The notes under the pieces: model-generated
Told to the model about the DNA's origin: nothing
The model's database searches: none
The model's input: only the letters and a program-made list of their open reading frames with translations
DNA from: Gnetum montanum
Taxonomy: Eukaryota > Streptophyta > Gnetopsida > Gnetales > Gnetaceae
Direction of reading: 5' to 3'
Assembly: GCA_015680685.1 (NCBI GenBank)
Contig: MNCI01030902.1
Location: 775,951 to 839,950 of the forward strand
DNA: 64,000 nucleotides
Made by a program: the position numbers and the translations under genes
In this document: positions 45,777-58,680 of the stretch, piece by piece
How positions within the stretch are numbered: position 1 is the first letter of the stretch
How the letters are laid out: every line of letters starts with the position of its first letter

Positions 45777-47950
45777 TGATCATTAAAAAACCAAAAATCC
45801 TAGGTGCAACAGTCTAACCTTGGATTCCAAGGGCGCCCAAGAAATAGGATCCAAGGTGCCCTGGATAGTCTAGTTGATCACCCATGAACTTAGAAAATGT
45901 AAACAAGAATAGATTTGTAGATTTGAATGAAAATAGACACTAAAATTAAATTCAAAATAAATTCTACACAACAAAAGAACTATAAACTTTATTGAACATC
46001 AAGAAAAATGCTTAAAGTATGGAGTTCAATTGAGTACAAATTATGTGCTAAAATGCACAAGAAGTTCACTAGAATGGAGCTTGAGGCCTGTTGGGGCTGG
46101 TAGGTTGTGTTCTATAGTCAAACTCCATGATCCAAGTTCTTTCCAACTCCACTTGCTGAGAACTCCTTACTAGTTTTAACACAAGTTTGAAACTTTGGCT
46201 ACTGTTGGTGTAAATAGTGGTGTGAACTCTTATGCCAATGGTACTATGTTCAAGGTATCTTGTGCTGAATGTAGATGCCAAATGGAATTCAAGCACTCAA
46301 TATTGTAAAAGGCTATTGATTGCAAATGTTCTAAACTCAAAAAATGTTTTCAAAACCTAAATAATGTTTTTAATTTTGGCTTTCATAGGCTTAAAGGTTT
46401 TTATTTTAAGGTTTCAAATTTCTTTCATGATTACTGATAGATTTATGTCTATTTGCAGGCATAACAACTATGATTTCTAGTGTAGTTATCCACTTATGGA
46501 AATTTTTTATACATCAAAGCCATCAAAATCCATTTGAATATTATAAATAGTAAACATACATTTTTTATGACATTGACCTTCATCTTAACTATGTTGATCT
46601 TGAAGGACTATGCTAGCATTTATTGGTATTTGTTGAAAGATGTGGTGATTACACTGGTCATATTGTAGCTACTAAAAATCCATGATTATTACGCTGGCCA
46701 TGCTATTACTACTAGAGATTGTCATGGCTATGCTAGCCCTTACTGGGAAAATCAAAAACCCAACAAATCCAATGCTAGCTCATAGCTACGCTAGGTTTTG
46801 TGGTGACTACATTGGATTTTGCTAAAAAAATAAAAACCCAACACCATCTACGTTGGAGGTAGGTATTTCCAACATAGTTAAGGCTATACACCCATAAAAA
46901 CACATGAAAATGCCAAATATTGTAATCTCCAAGGCATTTTTCCACTTGGAAAGTAAGCTAACAACACTTTATGAGGCATTTTTCAGCCCCAAAAAGTTAA
47001 AGTATGCAAGATTGTAGCTCATAAGCCATAAGCCTTACATTTACAATAAGATCTTGCCTCAAGTTAGATGGTGAAGGTTACAAGTTACAACATGTATTTT
47101 CTTGGTGGTTTTTCATTGGCCCCTCTTTGTTGATGTTTGGAGGATTAACATGAGAGACATTAACAAAGAATACAAAACACCATTACGAGCCCATCACCAA
47201 CATTTCCTCTTCACACTTGATATTGTAGTATCAAACCATGTCAAAGAATGCTTGGTAATGATGGGATAAGGTTATGATGGGGTGGTAAAAGATATAGGTT
47301 ATATTTGGTCACTAGGAAATGATCATGAGGATTAACAATAATTTCCATAGGTTGACATCATGGCTATAATATGGCACTGACATGTTGAATAATCAATAAG
47401 GTCTTTCTGCTTCAGGATTTAAAGCGTTCGTCACTCAGTAATATTTTTGAGGAACCAACACCTCACTCCAAGGTCTCTTTGGCCTTTAAGCTCCTCCATT
47501 TGGATGTTTGGAGCCATTGGTTTACCTATCAGTACTCATTGGCCATTTGGCTTCTTGGCAATTTGCTTCTCGTGTGCCCCCACCCCCGCCCCCCCAAACC
47601 TTTTTCATGGATGAAAATTTCATTGGGTTTCATTGTCAAGGGTAGATTTAATTTGGTTTTCCCATTGAATGAGATGTGTTACATTCAATGGACTTGATGG
47701 TGGAGCATGACGAAGGAGATGTCACATGACCACAATGCATGAATATTGAACATAGGTTATCATTGTCATTCAAGATAAGGAAGGTCAAAATTAGGCTACA
47801 AGTTTGGGCTCAAGGAGAGGTAATAAGAGTGACATAAAATATGCACTCTTGGCAATGGAAGGACAAACTCACCAAATCTTATGCATCAAGGTCATGTGGT
47901 AACTTGCTACTATAATGAGTCATACCTTTGTGATTACTCCAGGCTTCACC
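45777..47950 (-). mobile_element. Tat-2 LTR (right border approximate)
   Basis: Homologous to the Tat-1 LTR (see there) but far more diverged than the LTRs of one element would be, so Tat-1 and Tat-2 are separate insertions. Alternatively this could be the 5' LTR of Tat-1, but it is followed on the right by Tat-2 integrase sequence, which favours a 3' LTR of Tat-2. Confidence 0.5.
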
Positions 47951-48209
47951 CTGCAAGCACAACTCCAAGAGAATAAGAAAACAAGACAAAGAAATCATGT
48001 TGTCACACTACAATGCATAAGGCCACATGAAAGAATTAGCAAACCAAGCAACTAAAGGTCACAATTGCTACACCCAAAAAGGATCTGAATCTTGCACTAT
48101 AGCTATTACAAAATTTTGCAATTCATTTGTCATGCAAAAAGAGGTAATGAAAGGAATATTGGCACACTTGTTATCGGTCATTGTGGTCATGGATGTTGAT
48201 GTTGGTACC

Positions 48210-48912
48210 TACTAGGAAAATGTATTAAATGTAATAAGGCTTTAGATAGAAATTATTAACTAGATCAACCAATTTATTTCCATCCATGTCTACTATTCTA
48301 AAGGCTCTATTGTCATAGGCCTTGGTGATCAAGAAAGACCCTTCCCAATTAGCTAAGAATTTTTCTTTCATTTGTTTAGGTTATAGTGAGGCTATTGTTT
48401 TTAACTCTCCTAGTATCACTCAATGTGAAGAAGCATTCATACACATTCATCCTCCATCGAGTCCTGGTCCATAGTATGTAGCTCCTTATTCTATCCATCA
48501 TTAATAAAGTCCAATAGAGCTATCCTCAGTGATGGAATCTATAATTTAAGAGGTAAAATAGCTTTAGGATCTTAAACAAAGCTATACAAGGTTACACTAG
48601 TTGCAGTACAATAGGTTGTTCAATAGGACCAAAGCGCATGGACAAGCTACTCATGACACCTACATATGCTATTGTTCAACATCTTTTAAATTAAGTCTAT
48701 GATGGTCTTGTTGCTAGCTTTAGCTTGTCCATTGGCTTCAAGGTAGTATGATGACATAAAGGAATTATTAATGCCTAGGTCATGATAAAATTTTTTTATG
48801 GCTGCTAAATTATGGTCCATTGTTTGTGACTATGATCATATGGTATGCCAAAATGGGCTACTATATTATCTAGTATAAATCTATAGTATTGTTGAGACAT
48901 TGTCTTCCTTAG
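48210..48912 (-). pseudogene. Tat-2 integrase, C-terminal half
   Basis: Aligns with 43496-44230 of Tat-1: text near 48340 (reverse of NWEGSFLIT-like codons) and a core region near 48780-48900, where 48987-48805 is partly open and continues into E7 LTR sequence. Broken by stops. The N-terminal half lies at 63333 onward. Confidence 0.65.
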
Positions 48913-49656
48913 TGATGAGTGGTGAGGTACCCCTACACTCAACCATACGAATACGAGCATTTCACGCATGATCCGGTCAAACTCCAAGGACTAAGTGCTT
49001 ACACGTCTTAATGGAACACTCAACATTAATCAATCATTATCTTCCCAAACTTAATTTTATTGTCACAGTTGTATGGTTAAGTAAGCTTGAGGAGTATGAT
49101 TTTTATAGCTTTTATCTTTTTAATGTCTTATGCTAATACGGGAAGGTAAGGAGAACTAAGTGACTAACTTTCATTAACTATTCACTTACTAAGTTCTAAT
49201 TGCCACTTGTGCACACATCCTGAACCAATGCAACGCTGTTGGGATTACCAAACACTAATCGTTACTGGGTTACCAAGCACTAGACACATGCTCGAACCGG
49301 TTGTACTGAGTGTACTTAACTAGGAGAGTCAAGGGTTGAGAGAGAGATTAACTAACTAGAAAAGCATTTAAAAATTCAATAATAATTAATTACTATTTAG
49401 CTTAATCTGTATGCTGCAAGATTTATCATAAAGTTCATCTTTATTTTTGTATACAAATGTGTATTCAGGTACAAATTGCTTGAATAAAGATCTGCTCACT
49501 CTATGACTCCTACTGCGGGCACATAGGAATTATTCTAACTTTGGAATGGTAAAACTGCAAGAGTTTAGCTAAGTATCTAAGTCTAACTCCCCTGAACAAG
49601 GGAAGCCGCCTCTTATTTATAGAAGATGAGGTAGGATGCAATATCACAGTTCATCA
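48913..49656 (-). mobile_element. E7 3' LTR
   Basis: 744 bp, TGATGAGTGGTGAGG to CAGTTCATCA. It is 83 bp shorter than its partner: it lacks most of the U3 palindrome array and a block of about 25 bp near 49205. Reversed TATA TTATTTATAG around 49613-49622. Confidence 0.92.
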
Positions 49657-49667
49657 TACCCCCATGA
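49657..49667 (-). other. E7 polypurine tract
   Basis: Minus-strand TCATGGGGGTA directly before the 3' LTR. Confidence 0.85.
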
Positions 49668-51500
49668 CTGAATGAAAACTCGTACTCAAGTTCCTTACAA
49701 AATATTAGGAAGGTATGGGATTATTGACTTGAATGACACTAATGGTGAATGGGGTGACACGTGAATAGATCATCATTATAATACATGGAAATATTAGTGT
49801 TCATGACCATAAGAGTAAACACTATATACATTTGACATCTAGCCTTATTTGGCAGCTGAGAGAGAAGAGAAGAAGATGCGTTGCTGCCGACGCCAACATT
49901 GTGTCTTTCGTTGTCCATCCATAACTATTTCATCAATCTTGTTCCTTGCATGATAGTTTCAGCACCAGTCCATCCTAAGCGTTTCCTCTAGCTCCAGTCC
50001 ATTGTTGTATGACTTCCATCTACACACACAACACAGTCTCATATTAGCAAGGATAAATAAATCACAATGCAATTGATACCTTGCCTTGGTGTACGGTCCA
50101 TTAGCTGAGTTGTGATATCGCTAATATGGTTTCTAGAGATATAACATTGGTGACTACCCAAGGTGTAGGGGTTAGGAGAAAATTGAAAAAATTGGACTAG
50201 AACCCCCATGACTAAGAGCAATCCTTCGGTAGCAATAGAATGGAAAAAGATAAGGAATAAGAAAGATGGAGAAAAAGAAACAACAACAATGTTGATAAAA
50301 TGGATGTCAGAGGTGGAAATGAACAAAATAAATGTTAGCAGAAATGTTCAAGGGAAAGAAGTTAACTGATGCACCAAGTAGGAATGCCAGTGGGTCCTCC
50401 CTAAATCAGGCTCATACCCTTAATGCCCTAACAATCCCACATTCAAAGAGCCCGTAGGCTCTGGAAATGTCATTCGGAAGCAAGAGTTAAAGTCTTAACC
50501 ACAATAATTTACCAAAAAGAAAACAATGCATCAACCAAAATATAGACGATTGATACAATTGCCAAAGAGGTGGAAAATGGAGAAAGAATGATGAGGAGAA
50601 GAGAATGGAATGGAGTCCCAAGAACAAGGTGGTATACAACCCCTTGTGTATTTATGGTTAATGTGAATTAGTAGATCTCATTCCAAATCCAGCCTGAAAC
50701 AATCCACATCTAGTGACTTCCCATTAATACACTTGGCCAATTCATCCACTTGAAGTAACAAGAATGCTACCGCCAAAGAGTCACCACCATTCTGAGGAAA
50801 CAAGAAAGGGAGAAGTAGGAAGTGAGAGAGCGCCTTAGTTAGAGGGAACATTTTTGTTTAGTTCCATAACTAGTGTTTGTAGCCGGATGATTATTTTTTC
50901 TAAGGGGTTTGCTTTGAATTCTCACTATTTTTTTTCTCACATGAGAATCACACCATGCAAAGACTGATTATTTTTATTAGCTCAGCTTCTCAATAACGGA
51001 GAAACATTGGAATGGTAAGGAAAAATCAAGAAGAAAACATCCAAGCACCCAAGAGAATGGCTAGCACAAATGCATCAAATCCCCTTAAAGTCACATCCTT
51101 TTCAGACCTTGAGTCCTTCCTCAATTTGAGAACTTCTCAGTCACCAATTCATTGATAGTTTTATGTTTAAGAAATGGATAGTATAATTCCAAGCCAAGAG
51201 AGACCATAGAAATTCATGGATGCATGGATGATGTGGACTCACTACCTATTATATCAAAAGAACCATACCTTAGTATCAACATTATAACTCAAAGGTAAAA
51301 ACAAAACATTAGCAATCAATGGAATACAGTTCATACCACCATCTGGAGCGCTTATTAGGTGATGAACCTAATAGCACAAAATCCCACACAAAGAAATGAA
51401 AAAGTATCAACAATGTTGCAAAACAAAAAACAAGGTTAAAGAAATCTGTAAAAAAAATGTGTAAAACAAAAACTTATAAAGGAACTGAGGGCCTCGATTG
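49668..51500 (-). other. E7 3' non-coding region
   Basis: No gene supported. Contains a second PPT-like TCATGGGGGTT at 50202-50212 and GGGAGGACCCACT at 50389-50401, both also in E6 in the same order. It parallels 57420-59440 of E6. Confidence 0.6.
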
Positions 51501-51501
51501 A

Positions 51502-51837
51502 TCAGCAAAGGTGGCCATCTTTCCCATGACTAAGTTCGAAGGGGGAGATCCGAAATAATGAGTGGGGTTGTCCCTTCTCAGAGGTATTATGTGCATTGGC
51601 CATTCTAAGTTCATGGAAAGGTTTGGTTTGTTGCACATTGACTAGTAATTTATTATTAAGTTTTTTGTCTAATTTTTTTGGATTTTCCAACTTCCCCCAA
51701 TTGATGTTTTCTAGGTTAAGGTTTGGAAGTTGGTGACAATCTTGCTCTTGTGCATCTATGCTGTCGATGTAAGCACTAGTTATCCCCTCAGTTAGTTCCT
51801 TGCACGTTAGTGAGTTGTTTACTTGATCAGCTATCAA
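51502..51837 (-). pseudogene. E7 deletion scar: integrase C-terminal tail
   Basis: An open 111-codon stretch that is mostly unrecognised, but residues 63-78 (51604-51651) read KLLVNVQQTKPFHELR. This matches the last residues of the E2 integrase (KLVNIQQINPFLEPR at 11575-11625). It shows that E7 descends from a pol-bearing element by internal deletion between the protease and the end of integrase. A PPT-like TCATGGGAAAG lies at 51519-51529. Confidence 0.6.
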
Positions 51838-51951
51838 TCACTAGGTGTCTCTTTGTCATGTGGCTACTGCATACAGGCACTTTTGTAGGTTAAGTTCTTG
51901 TGCACACCGATTACATGTAGACAATGCTAAATTTTTCCCAACCTATGATCT

Positions 51952-52446
51952 CTACATGCAATTGCACCCTATATCACTATATGTGATGCATGGAACTTTC
52001 TTCTTCTTGATCTTTCCAAAAGTTTTCTCCTTAGATATTTCCAGGGAAAGATCATGGATTCCTATACATGCATCTACAGTACTTAGCCATGCCCTTCCCA
52101 TTATTATTGGGAAGTCTCCTTTATCGTTGTTTACTTGTATCACTAGGAAATCAGCTGGATATAGCCACCCATACATAGTGGTAATGATGTCCTCCACTAG
52201 TCCCAAGGGAATAGTGATGGACTAGTCAGCCAGTTCTAGTCAAATATTACTCTTCCTTAATGGAGGCAGGTTCCAGGCTTTGTACATCTCTTGTGATATT
52301 AGGTTGACTCCAAAACCTGAGTCCAAAAGAGCTTTACATGGTTCATTCCCAATGAATTGGAGATAGATTAGAGGGCTTCCAGGATCAGAGAATTTCCTGG
52401 GAACGTGGCCAACCTTAATGTAGTCAGTTATAGCATGTGTTAACAT
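51952..52446 (-). pseudogene. E7 protease
   Basis: Retropepsin-like domain in one frame with a stop between its halves. 52446-52240: GHVPRKFSDPGSPLIYL and the active site LLDSGFGVNLI. 52206-51952: GLVEDIITTMYGWLYPADF and FPIIMGRAWL, then LSLEISKE. The catalytic Asp is present. Confidence 0.82.
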
Positions 52447-53029
52447 AATTGTATGCGTTGAGCTCAGTGTTTGGTTTGAAGGGAACTTTGAAGCCTTATT
52501 TGATAGGGAGGTGTTCAGATATTTAACTGCTTATGGTTTGGAGGGCTTGCTTAGACTGTTGGTTCTAAAGAAAGGTCTTTTCTTTATAACGTTGTCAAAA
52601 CCAACTATAGGTTGAGGATTCATAGCCCTTGTGACATTGCATTGCTACGGTTGAGTAGGGAGTTCCCCTTGCATTGCTGAAGCAACTGGTAATGGAGCTA
52701 TTAGTGTGAGAGTTGTTGATGGATTTAAAGGATGGTATGCTTGTGGGTTATCTCCCCTAGAAGAAGAAGTTCTAAAATACTCTTGAGCTTGGTAGTGATG
52801 TTGTGATGTAACATGACCAAGAGAGTCATAAGGAAAGATCAGATGCTATACGTAGTAGCCATATGGGTCTGGTTTCCAGTAGGGATATTGTTGCCTTGGT
52901 TGCGGCATCCCTCATGACTGTGGATATTTCCACTGTTGATGTTGCTTAATGGGTTGTGGTGGAGTTCCACTTGGGTAATATGTTGAAGGTTGGTGGAACT
53001 ACCTTGGGTTACCTTGGGGATAAGGTAAC
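52447..53029 (-). pseudogene. E7 gag, C-terminal tail (left of nested E6)
   Basis: Pro/Gln/Tyr-rich gag tail leading to the protease, matching 38760-39370 of E5. It begins at the E6 insertion site; the target copy GTAAC lies at 53025-53029. Confidence 0.7.
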
Positions 53030-53960
53030 TGATGAGACGCGATATCGCATGGGACGCAATATCGCAGCCGTCATGATATCGCATCCCATGCAATATCGCG
53101 TATGCAATATCACGTCATCCCCTGCAATGTCACGTACGTGATATCGTGGTGTGCCTTCATATCTATAAATAAGAGTCGACTCTTCTTTTTTTTATAATCC
53201 TAGTCTAGAAGTAGGGAAACTCTGGCAGATTGATCACTCCAGAGATAGAATATTTTCCATGTGCCCGCATTAGAAGTCCCAAAGTGAACGGATCTTTATT
53301 TGAGCAAAAATTGTACTTGAACACAACTTTGCATATGGTAATAAAGATGAGCTTTCTGGATAAACCTTGCAGTGCATGGAATAGGATTTTATTTAATTTT
53401 ATTTATTGCTTTCTCTCTCACCCTTATCTCCTAGTAACACAGAATGAGTATGACTTGATTACAAGCATTAAGGATGTGTACGGATAATCAAGGAATGGAT
53501 GGTCATCATGCTTAGGCTAGATTAGATTCTCTCAATCCTTTCCTCCTAGTTAAGTGTCTTAGTACGACCACTTCGAGCACGTCCGTTACACATTGTGATC
53601 TCAACAACAATTAGCGTTTGGTATCCATGGTTGCATCGGTTTAGGGTGTGTATGGTAGGTGGGAACAGGTGCTAACGCTAGGTAATTTAGACTTAGTTCA
53701 TTAGTTAGAGTTAGCAATTAGTTTCTTAACCCTTCACCTCAATAGCATAGGAGACAAAAACCTAAAAAACTATAAAAATCATATACCTCAAACTTACTTA
53801 ACCATACATCGTGACAACTAGAAGTCTGGAAAGACAACGAATGATTAACCCTAAGTGTTCTATGGGGTGTGTAGGAACTTAGTCTACAAAGTTAGACTGG
53901 ATCACACGTATTACACTCGTATTCGTATGGTTGAGTGTAGGGGTACCTCACCACTCATCA
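53030..53960 (+). mobile_element. E6 5' LTR
   Basis: 931 bp, TGATGAGACGCGATATCGC to ACCACTCATCA. U3 (53030-53160) has six or seven GATATC/AATATC cores, including paired GCATGGGA and TCCCATGC arms. TATA at 53163-53171, AATAAAG near 53340. Confidence 0.93.
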
Positions 53961-53980
53961 TTGGCATCATTTCCAGGGAC
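53961..53980 (+). other. E6 primer-binding site
   Basis: TTGGCATCATTTCCAGGGAC follows the LTR; tRNA-Asp type with several substitutions. Confidence 0.78.
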
Positions 53981-54101
53981 TAAGTGTTTATGTGTTGAAT
54001 AGAACATAGGATATTACTTACATTTTTGGGAGCCTAAATGAACCTTTGGGTTAATTAAAGAAAAATTTATATAATGGTAATTAGCACACCAATAAATAAC
54101 A

Positions 54102-57100
54102 ATGTCTTCTTCTCACAAGAGAAACTCACCACCTAGGGATAATACAAAGGACAGTCGACAATATCAAACACATAACCAAAATCTACCAAGTCCTAAACAA
54201 TACCAGATAGTCTATACTCATCCCAATGAGTATATTCAAAACTTTACCTTTATCCTCCATCAAGATGAACAGCTGTGATGGAGAGATTTGCAAGGTAACA
54301 TTGTGTTACCTCTAGATCGATTAGTCCCTAACATGCTCTTCCATGCTTTGGCATAGATTAGCATGATAGAATTGTATGCTGAATAAGTTGTGGAAGACTT
54401 TGACATGAGGGATTATCATCCCACAGAAGCACAACCTATAAGAGACTCATGGTAGGAGAGCCAACATACACTGATGAAGGGCAAAGGCCCACATGTCCTT
54501 AGTGAAATAGGAGATGATGGACTCATTATAATGGGTTCTCTAAAAAATGATGTTCCCCCTCCTAACGATGATGAGGAGGTTGGGTATCAGAACTTATGAT
54601 CAACGATACATAACCCTGGATCTAATCCTCATGAACGCAAACTTTTCATAAAGGGAAGAACAACTCATAATAAGGACAGACACTTGGATCATCACCATGA
54701 TCAGGGCTATAGTAGCCGAAGAGAAGGCAAGAAGCATCACCATGGTGATGGTTCCCCTTCCTCTTCTCCTTCATCTCATCACTCACCCTCTGCTTCCACA
54801 TTTGAGTGCAGCCACCATGAACACAACGGTGAGGATAGAGGTAGACAAAATGAGAGACCTCGAAGGGAGATTTGGGAGAGAGGACAAAGGCATGAACGAA
54901 GGAAAAGTAGGGAACAATGAAGACATCATAGGTGTAATGAGAGATATGATCATGACAAGCCCCTACTTGCCACCCAAAGTATGCTAAACATAATGGAGGT
55001 AGTAAGAATTCCAACAAGGCATTTAAAAGATAGTCAGATCAAGCGTTTGGACATGAACAACATCCCAAGATTTGAGGGGGGATATAACGCTGATCCATAG
55101 CATCATTTACAGGCATTCCACAATGCCTGTGCCTTGCAAAACATAGAAAATGAGTGGCAAAAACTCAAGTTGTTTCCCAGGACACTCACTAAGGAAGCAG
55201 AGAGTTGGTACCGGTCCTTAGAACCGAAAACCATCAAGAGGTGGAGTACGATGTTACAGTTGTTCAACGATAAGTATCAAACATATTCCTAAGTGTCTAA
55301 CTTATGTAAGCAGATCCAAGTATGGAAGCAAGGTCATCATGAACCCTTGGATGCTACCATGGCCTGCTACTACACATTGTTACATCGTTGCCCAGACCAT
55401 GGTTATGCACAGAGGGATCAACTCCACCACATCGTAGATGGGCTAAGGCATGAGACTAGAATAACCCTTGGGACTTATGCCCAAGGAAAACTATTAGAAC
55501 TTAGATCCCATGAAGTTCATCGATTGTTGGAGCAAGTAGCAAAAGAAGAAGGTGAGCTATGAAAAAGAGAGAGTGCGAAAGAATACAACCGTGATCCCTC
55601 TCTTTGAAAGAAGGGAGTGAAATTTTTCAATGAGGAGGATGAGTCACCATTCAAAGAGTTGGTAAACAAAAAGACCTTACCAATTCAAAAACTAACAACT
55701 GAATTATTAGCCAAGGTAGATCAATTGTGGGATTCCTTAGACTCTAGACTTGAAACCATCTTGAAAATTGTAGAGGAGTCTAAGGTGTAACAAAGTAGTG
55801 ACAAAGGTAAGATAAAGAGGAGAGATTCAGGCCCTGCACATAACAAGGGTAAGGGGAAAATTACTATCTCTGACGAGGCTATGGAATTAGACACAGAAAA
55901 TGACGGTAGATGTGAGATCTTCCACGATGACCATCCTAAGGGATGTTATCCAGTCATCTCACATCTATAGGAGTCTGGGGTGTATGCAGTTAATCCAAGA
56001 CTTAACCAACGACAAACACCCCAAAGGTTACCTTATCCAAAAGGTAACCCAAGGTAGTTCCACCAACTACTAACGTACTATCCAAGTGGAACTCCACCAC
56101 AACCCATCAAAGAGCATCAATAGTGGCAATACCCATAGTCATGGGGGATGCCAGTGCCAACACAACAGTACCCTTACTGGTAGCCAGACCTATATGGATT
56201 TTATGTGTAGTAGCAGGTTTCTCTAAGTGACTCTATAAGTCACACAACTCCCCAACATCACTACCAAGTTCAGGAGTACTTTAGGAGGACTCCTTCTCCT
56301 TCAAGAGGCACCCCACATACTTACCATCCTCCAACTCCATCCACATCTCTTCCACCTATAGTTCCCATACAACCTGCTCCAACAATGCAAGGGGAACTTC
56401 CTACTCAACTGCAGCAATGTCACGCTATGAGAGCTGTAAATATTCAATCTGCTACTAGTTCTAACAATTGTAAAAAGAGAAGACCCTTCTTCAAAACCAA
56501 AATCCTAGAAAAACTGTCACAACAACAAGCGTATGAGCCCATGTACACTCTTCCACCATCTAACACTTTGGAGCACCCTTCAGTCCAACAGAGCTATACG
56601 CATACGGTTATGTTAACGCATACCATAACAAACTAGATCAAAGTAGGCCACCTTCCCAGGAAACTAACTGACCATGGGAGTTCCTTAATCTATTTACAGA
56701 TGACCAGGAATAAACCACATAAGGGTCTTCTTAACTCAGGTTCCAGAGTCAACCTAATTTCATGAGAGATGTATCAAGCCTGGAACCTGCCCTAACTTAA
56801 GAAGAGCAACATTCAACTAGAGCTAGCAAACTAGTCCATCACCATTCCCTTGGGATTGGTGGAGAACATTGTTACCACTGTGTGTGGTTGGTCCTACCCA
56901 GCTGACTTCTTGGTGATAGAAGTTAACAATGACAAAGGGGATTTCCCAATTACAATGGAAAGGGCATGGCTAAGCACAATAGATGCATACCTTAGAATCC
57001 GTGATCTTTCCTGGGAGATATCTAAGGTAAATATATATGGAAAGACCAAGAAGAGGAAAGTTTTGTGCATCACATATAGTGACTCAAAGGGTGATGACAT

Positions 57101-57251
57101 GGAAGAATGTTCAGCATCTCTTCCATGTAATCGATGTGTCCAAGAAACACAAATTCAAAGGTGCCAATATGTAGCAACCACACCAGTAGTAGACACCCCC
57201 GTGGTTGACAGCTACTCGAAAGAGCAACCAAATATGCATGGAATAAACTGA
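54102..57251 (+). pseudogene. E6 gag-protease frame with nonsense lesions
   Basis: All recognisable pieces lie in one frame over 3150 nt: MSSSHKRNSPPRD (54102), a His/Ser/Arg-rich linker (54684-54920), the capsid-like gag domain (about 55060-55562; AESWYRSLEPK, FNDKYQTY, HIVDGLRHETRITLG), the zinc knuckle CEIFHDDHPKGCY (55911-55949, second and last Cys lost), a Pro/Gln tail (56385-56636), and the protease (56640-57251; LLNSGSRVNLI with Asp-to-Asn at the active site, then GLVENIVTTVCGWSY and ERAWL). Stops are mainly TGA or TAG where relatives have CGA, CAG or TGG. Decay is therefore by point mutation rather than indels. Confidence 0.85.
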
Positions 57252-57469
57252 GGAAAAAACCTATGCCAACAACGAAGGCATAGAAACATTGGAATATGAG
57301 TGTCACCAACTTCCACCCCTTAATCTAAGATCATTAATTGGGAGAAGTTGGAAACTTCTTAGAAATTCAAACAGACGTTCATTATTTTAGATCTCTTCCT
57401 TTCCATTTAGTCATGGGGGAGATGGCCACCTATGCTAATCATTTGGGGCCCTCAATTCTTTTTAGTTTT

Positions 57470-57600
57470 TTTTACATGTTTTTGTTTTCCACGTTTTTGT
57501 TTCCCACGTTTTTGTATTACAATTTTTTGTTTTAAACATTTTTGTTTTACACATTTTTGTCTTACACATTTTTGTTTTACAAATTTCTTTAACTTTTCTA
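57470..57600 (+). repeat. 15-bp T-rich tandem repeat
   Basis: About eight diverged units of TTTTTGTTTTACACA (variants TTTTTGTTTCCCACG). The open frame over it is low complexity and not a gene. Confidence 0.7.
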
Positions 57601-57663
57601 GTTTTTTTTTTACACATTTCTTTAACATTTTTGTTTTTGTTTTACAACATCATTATATTTTTC

Positions 57664-57668
<5 letters not shown>

Positions 57669-57700
<32 letters not shown>
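57669..57700. repeat. (TG)16 microsatellite
   Basis: Uninterrupted TG dinucleotides over 32 bp. Confidence 0.95.
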
Positions 57701-57701
<1 letters not shown>

Positions 57702-58680
57702 TCCACCGTGTAAGTTTTTCACCCAATAAGTGTTCGGAATGATGGTATGAACTATTTTTCATATTGATTGCTAATGTTTTATTTTTACCTTAAGTTATGA
57801 TGTTGATACTAAGGTATGTTCTTTTGATATGGCAGGCAATGAGTTCACTTTATCTGTCCATCCACCCGTTTCTATGGTCTCTCTCAACTTGGAAAGTATA
57901 GTCCCTTTCATAATAAGAACTTTAACGAATCGGTGACTGGGCATTTCTCAAACTAAGGAAGGACTCAAGGATTAAAAAGGGTTTGACTTCAAAGGAGCTT
58001 GATGCATTTTTGTTGGTTGTTCTCTTGAGTGCTTAGGTGTTTTGTTTTTAAGTTTTCTTACCGTTCTGACGTTATCCAATTATTGGAAGCTGAGCAATAA
58101 AAATAACAAAGTCTTTGCATGGTGTGGTTCTCACGCATAAAAATACAAAACAAAAAAAAGAAAAAAAAAGTGAGAATTCAAAGCACACCCGTTAGACGAA
58201 ATAATTATTTGGGCTACAAGAACTGGTTATGGAACCAAAAAATGTTCCCTCTAACTAAGGCCCTTCTCTCTTCTCATTCTCTCCTTGTTTCGTTGGAATG
58301 GTGGTGACTCTTGGGGAAGGCATTCTTGTTACCCGAGTGGATGGTTTGACCAAATGCATTGATACGAAGTCATTGGAAGTGGTTTGTTTGAGGTCAAGGT
58401 TGGAATGAGATCTTCCAAGTCACATTAATCATAAACTAGACAAGGGGTTGTACACCACCTTGTTCTTGAGACTCCATTCCATTCTCTTCTCTCCATCCTT
58501 CTCTCCATTATTCACCTCATTGCTAGTTGTATCATTAATGTATATTTTGATAGATACATCATTTTCTTTTTAGTAATTCTTACTGTTAAGACTTTAACTC
58601 TTGTTCCAAAGTATGTTCCCAGAGCCTACGAACTCTTTGAATGTGGGTTTTTCAGGGTATTTAGGGCATGCACCTGTTTT

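Larger units (their letters stand above)
45777..48912 (-). mobile_element. Tat-2: 3' LTR and 3' part, interrupted by E7
   Basis: Second Tat-like copy on the minus strand: LTR-like region from TGATCA at 45777, a short 3' region (about 47950-48210) and the integrase C-terminus. At 48912 the E7 element cuts it; the text resumes at 63333 (target copies CTTAG at 48908-48912 and 63333-63337). A pyrimidine-rich tract CCCCCACCCCCGCCCCCCC lies near 47577-47596. Confidence 0.75.

Noticed and set aside
45777-47950. This LTR as the 5' partner of the Tat-1 LTR at 39785
   Set aside because: The two are too diverged for one insertion, and the right-hand LTR is followed by another integrase C-terminus (Tat-2), as expected for a 3' LTR. 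Not fully excluded.
54646-55017. 123-codon minus-strand open frame
   Set aside because: Antisense of the gag linker and capsid-like region of E6; no start context or homology of its own.
57432-57701. 89-codon Cys/Phe-rich open frame
   Set aside because: Translation of a T-rich 15-bp tandem repeat and a TG microsatellite; low complexity only.
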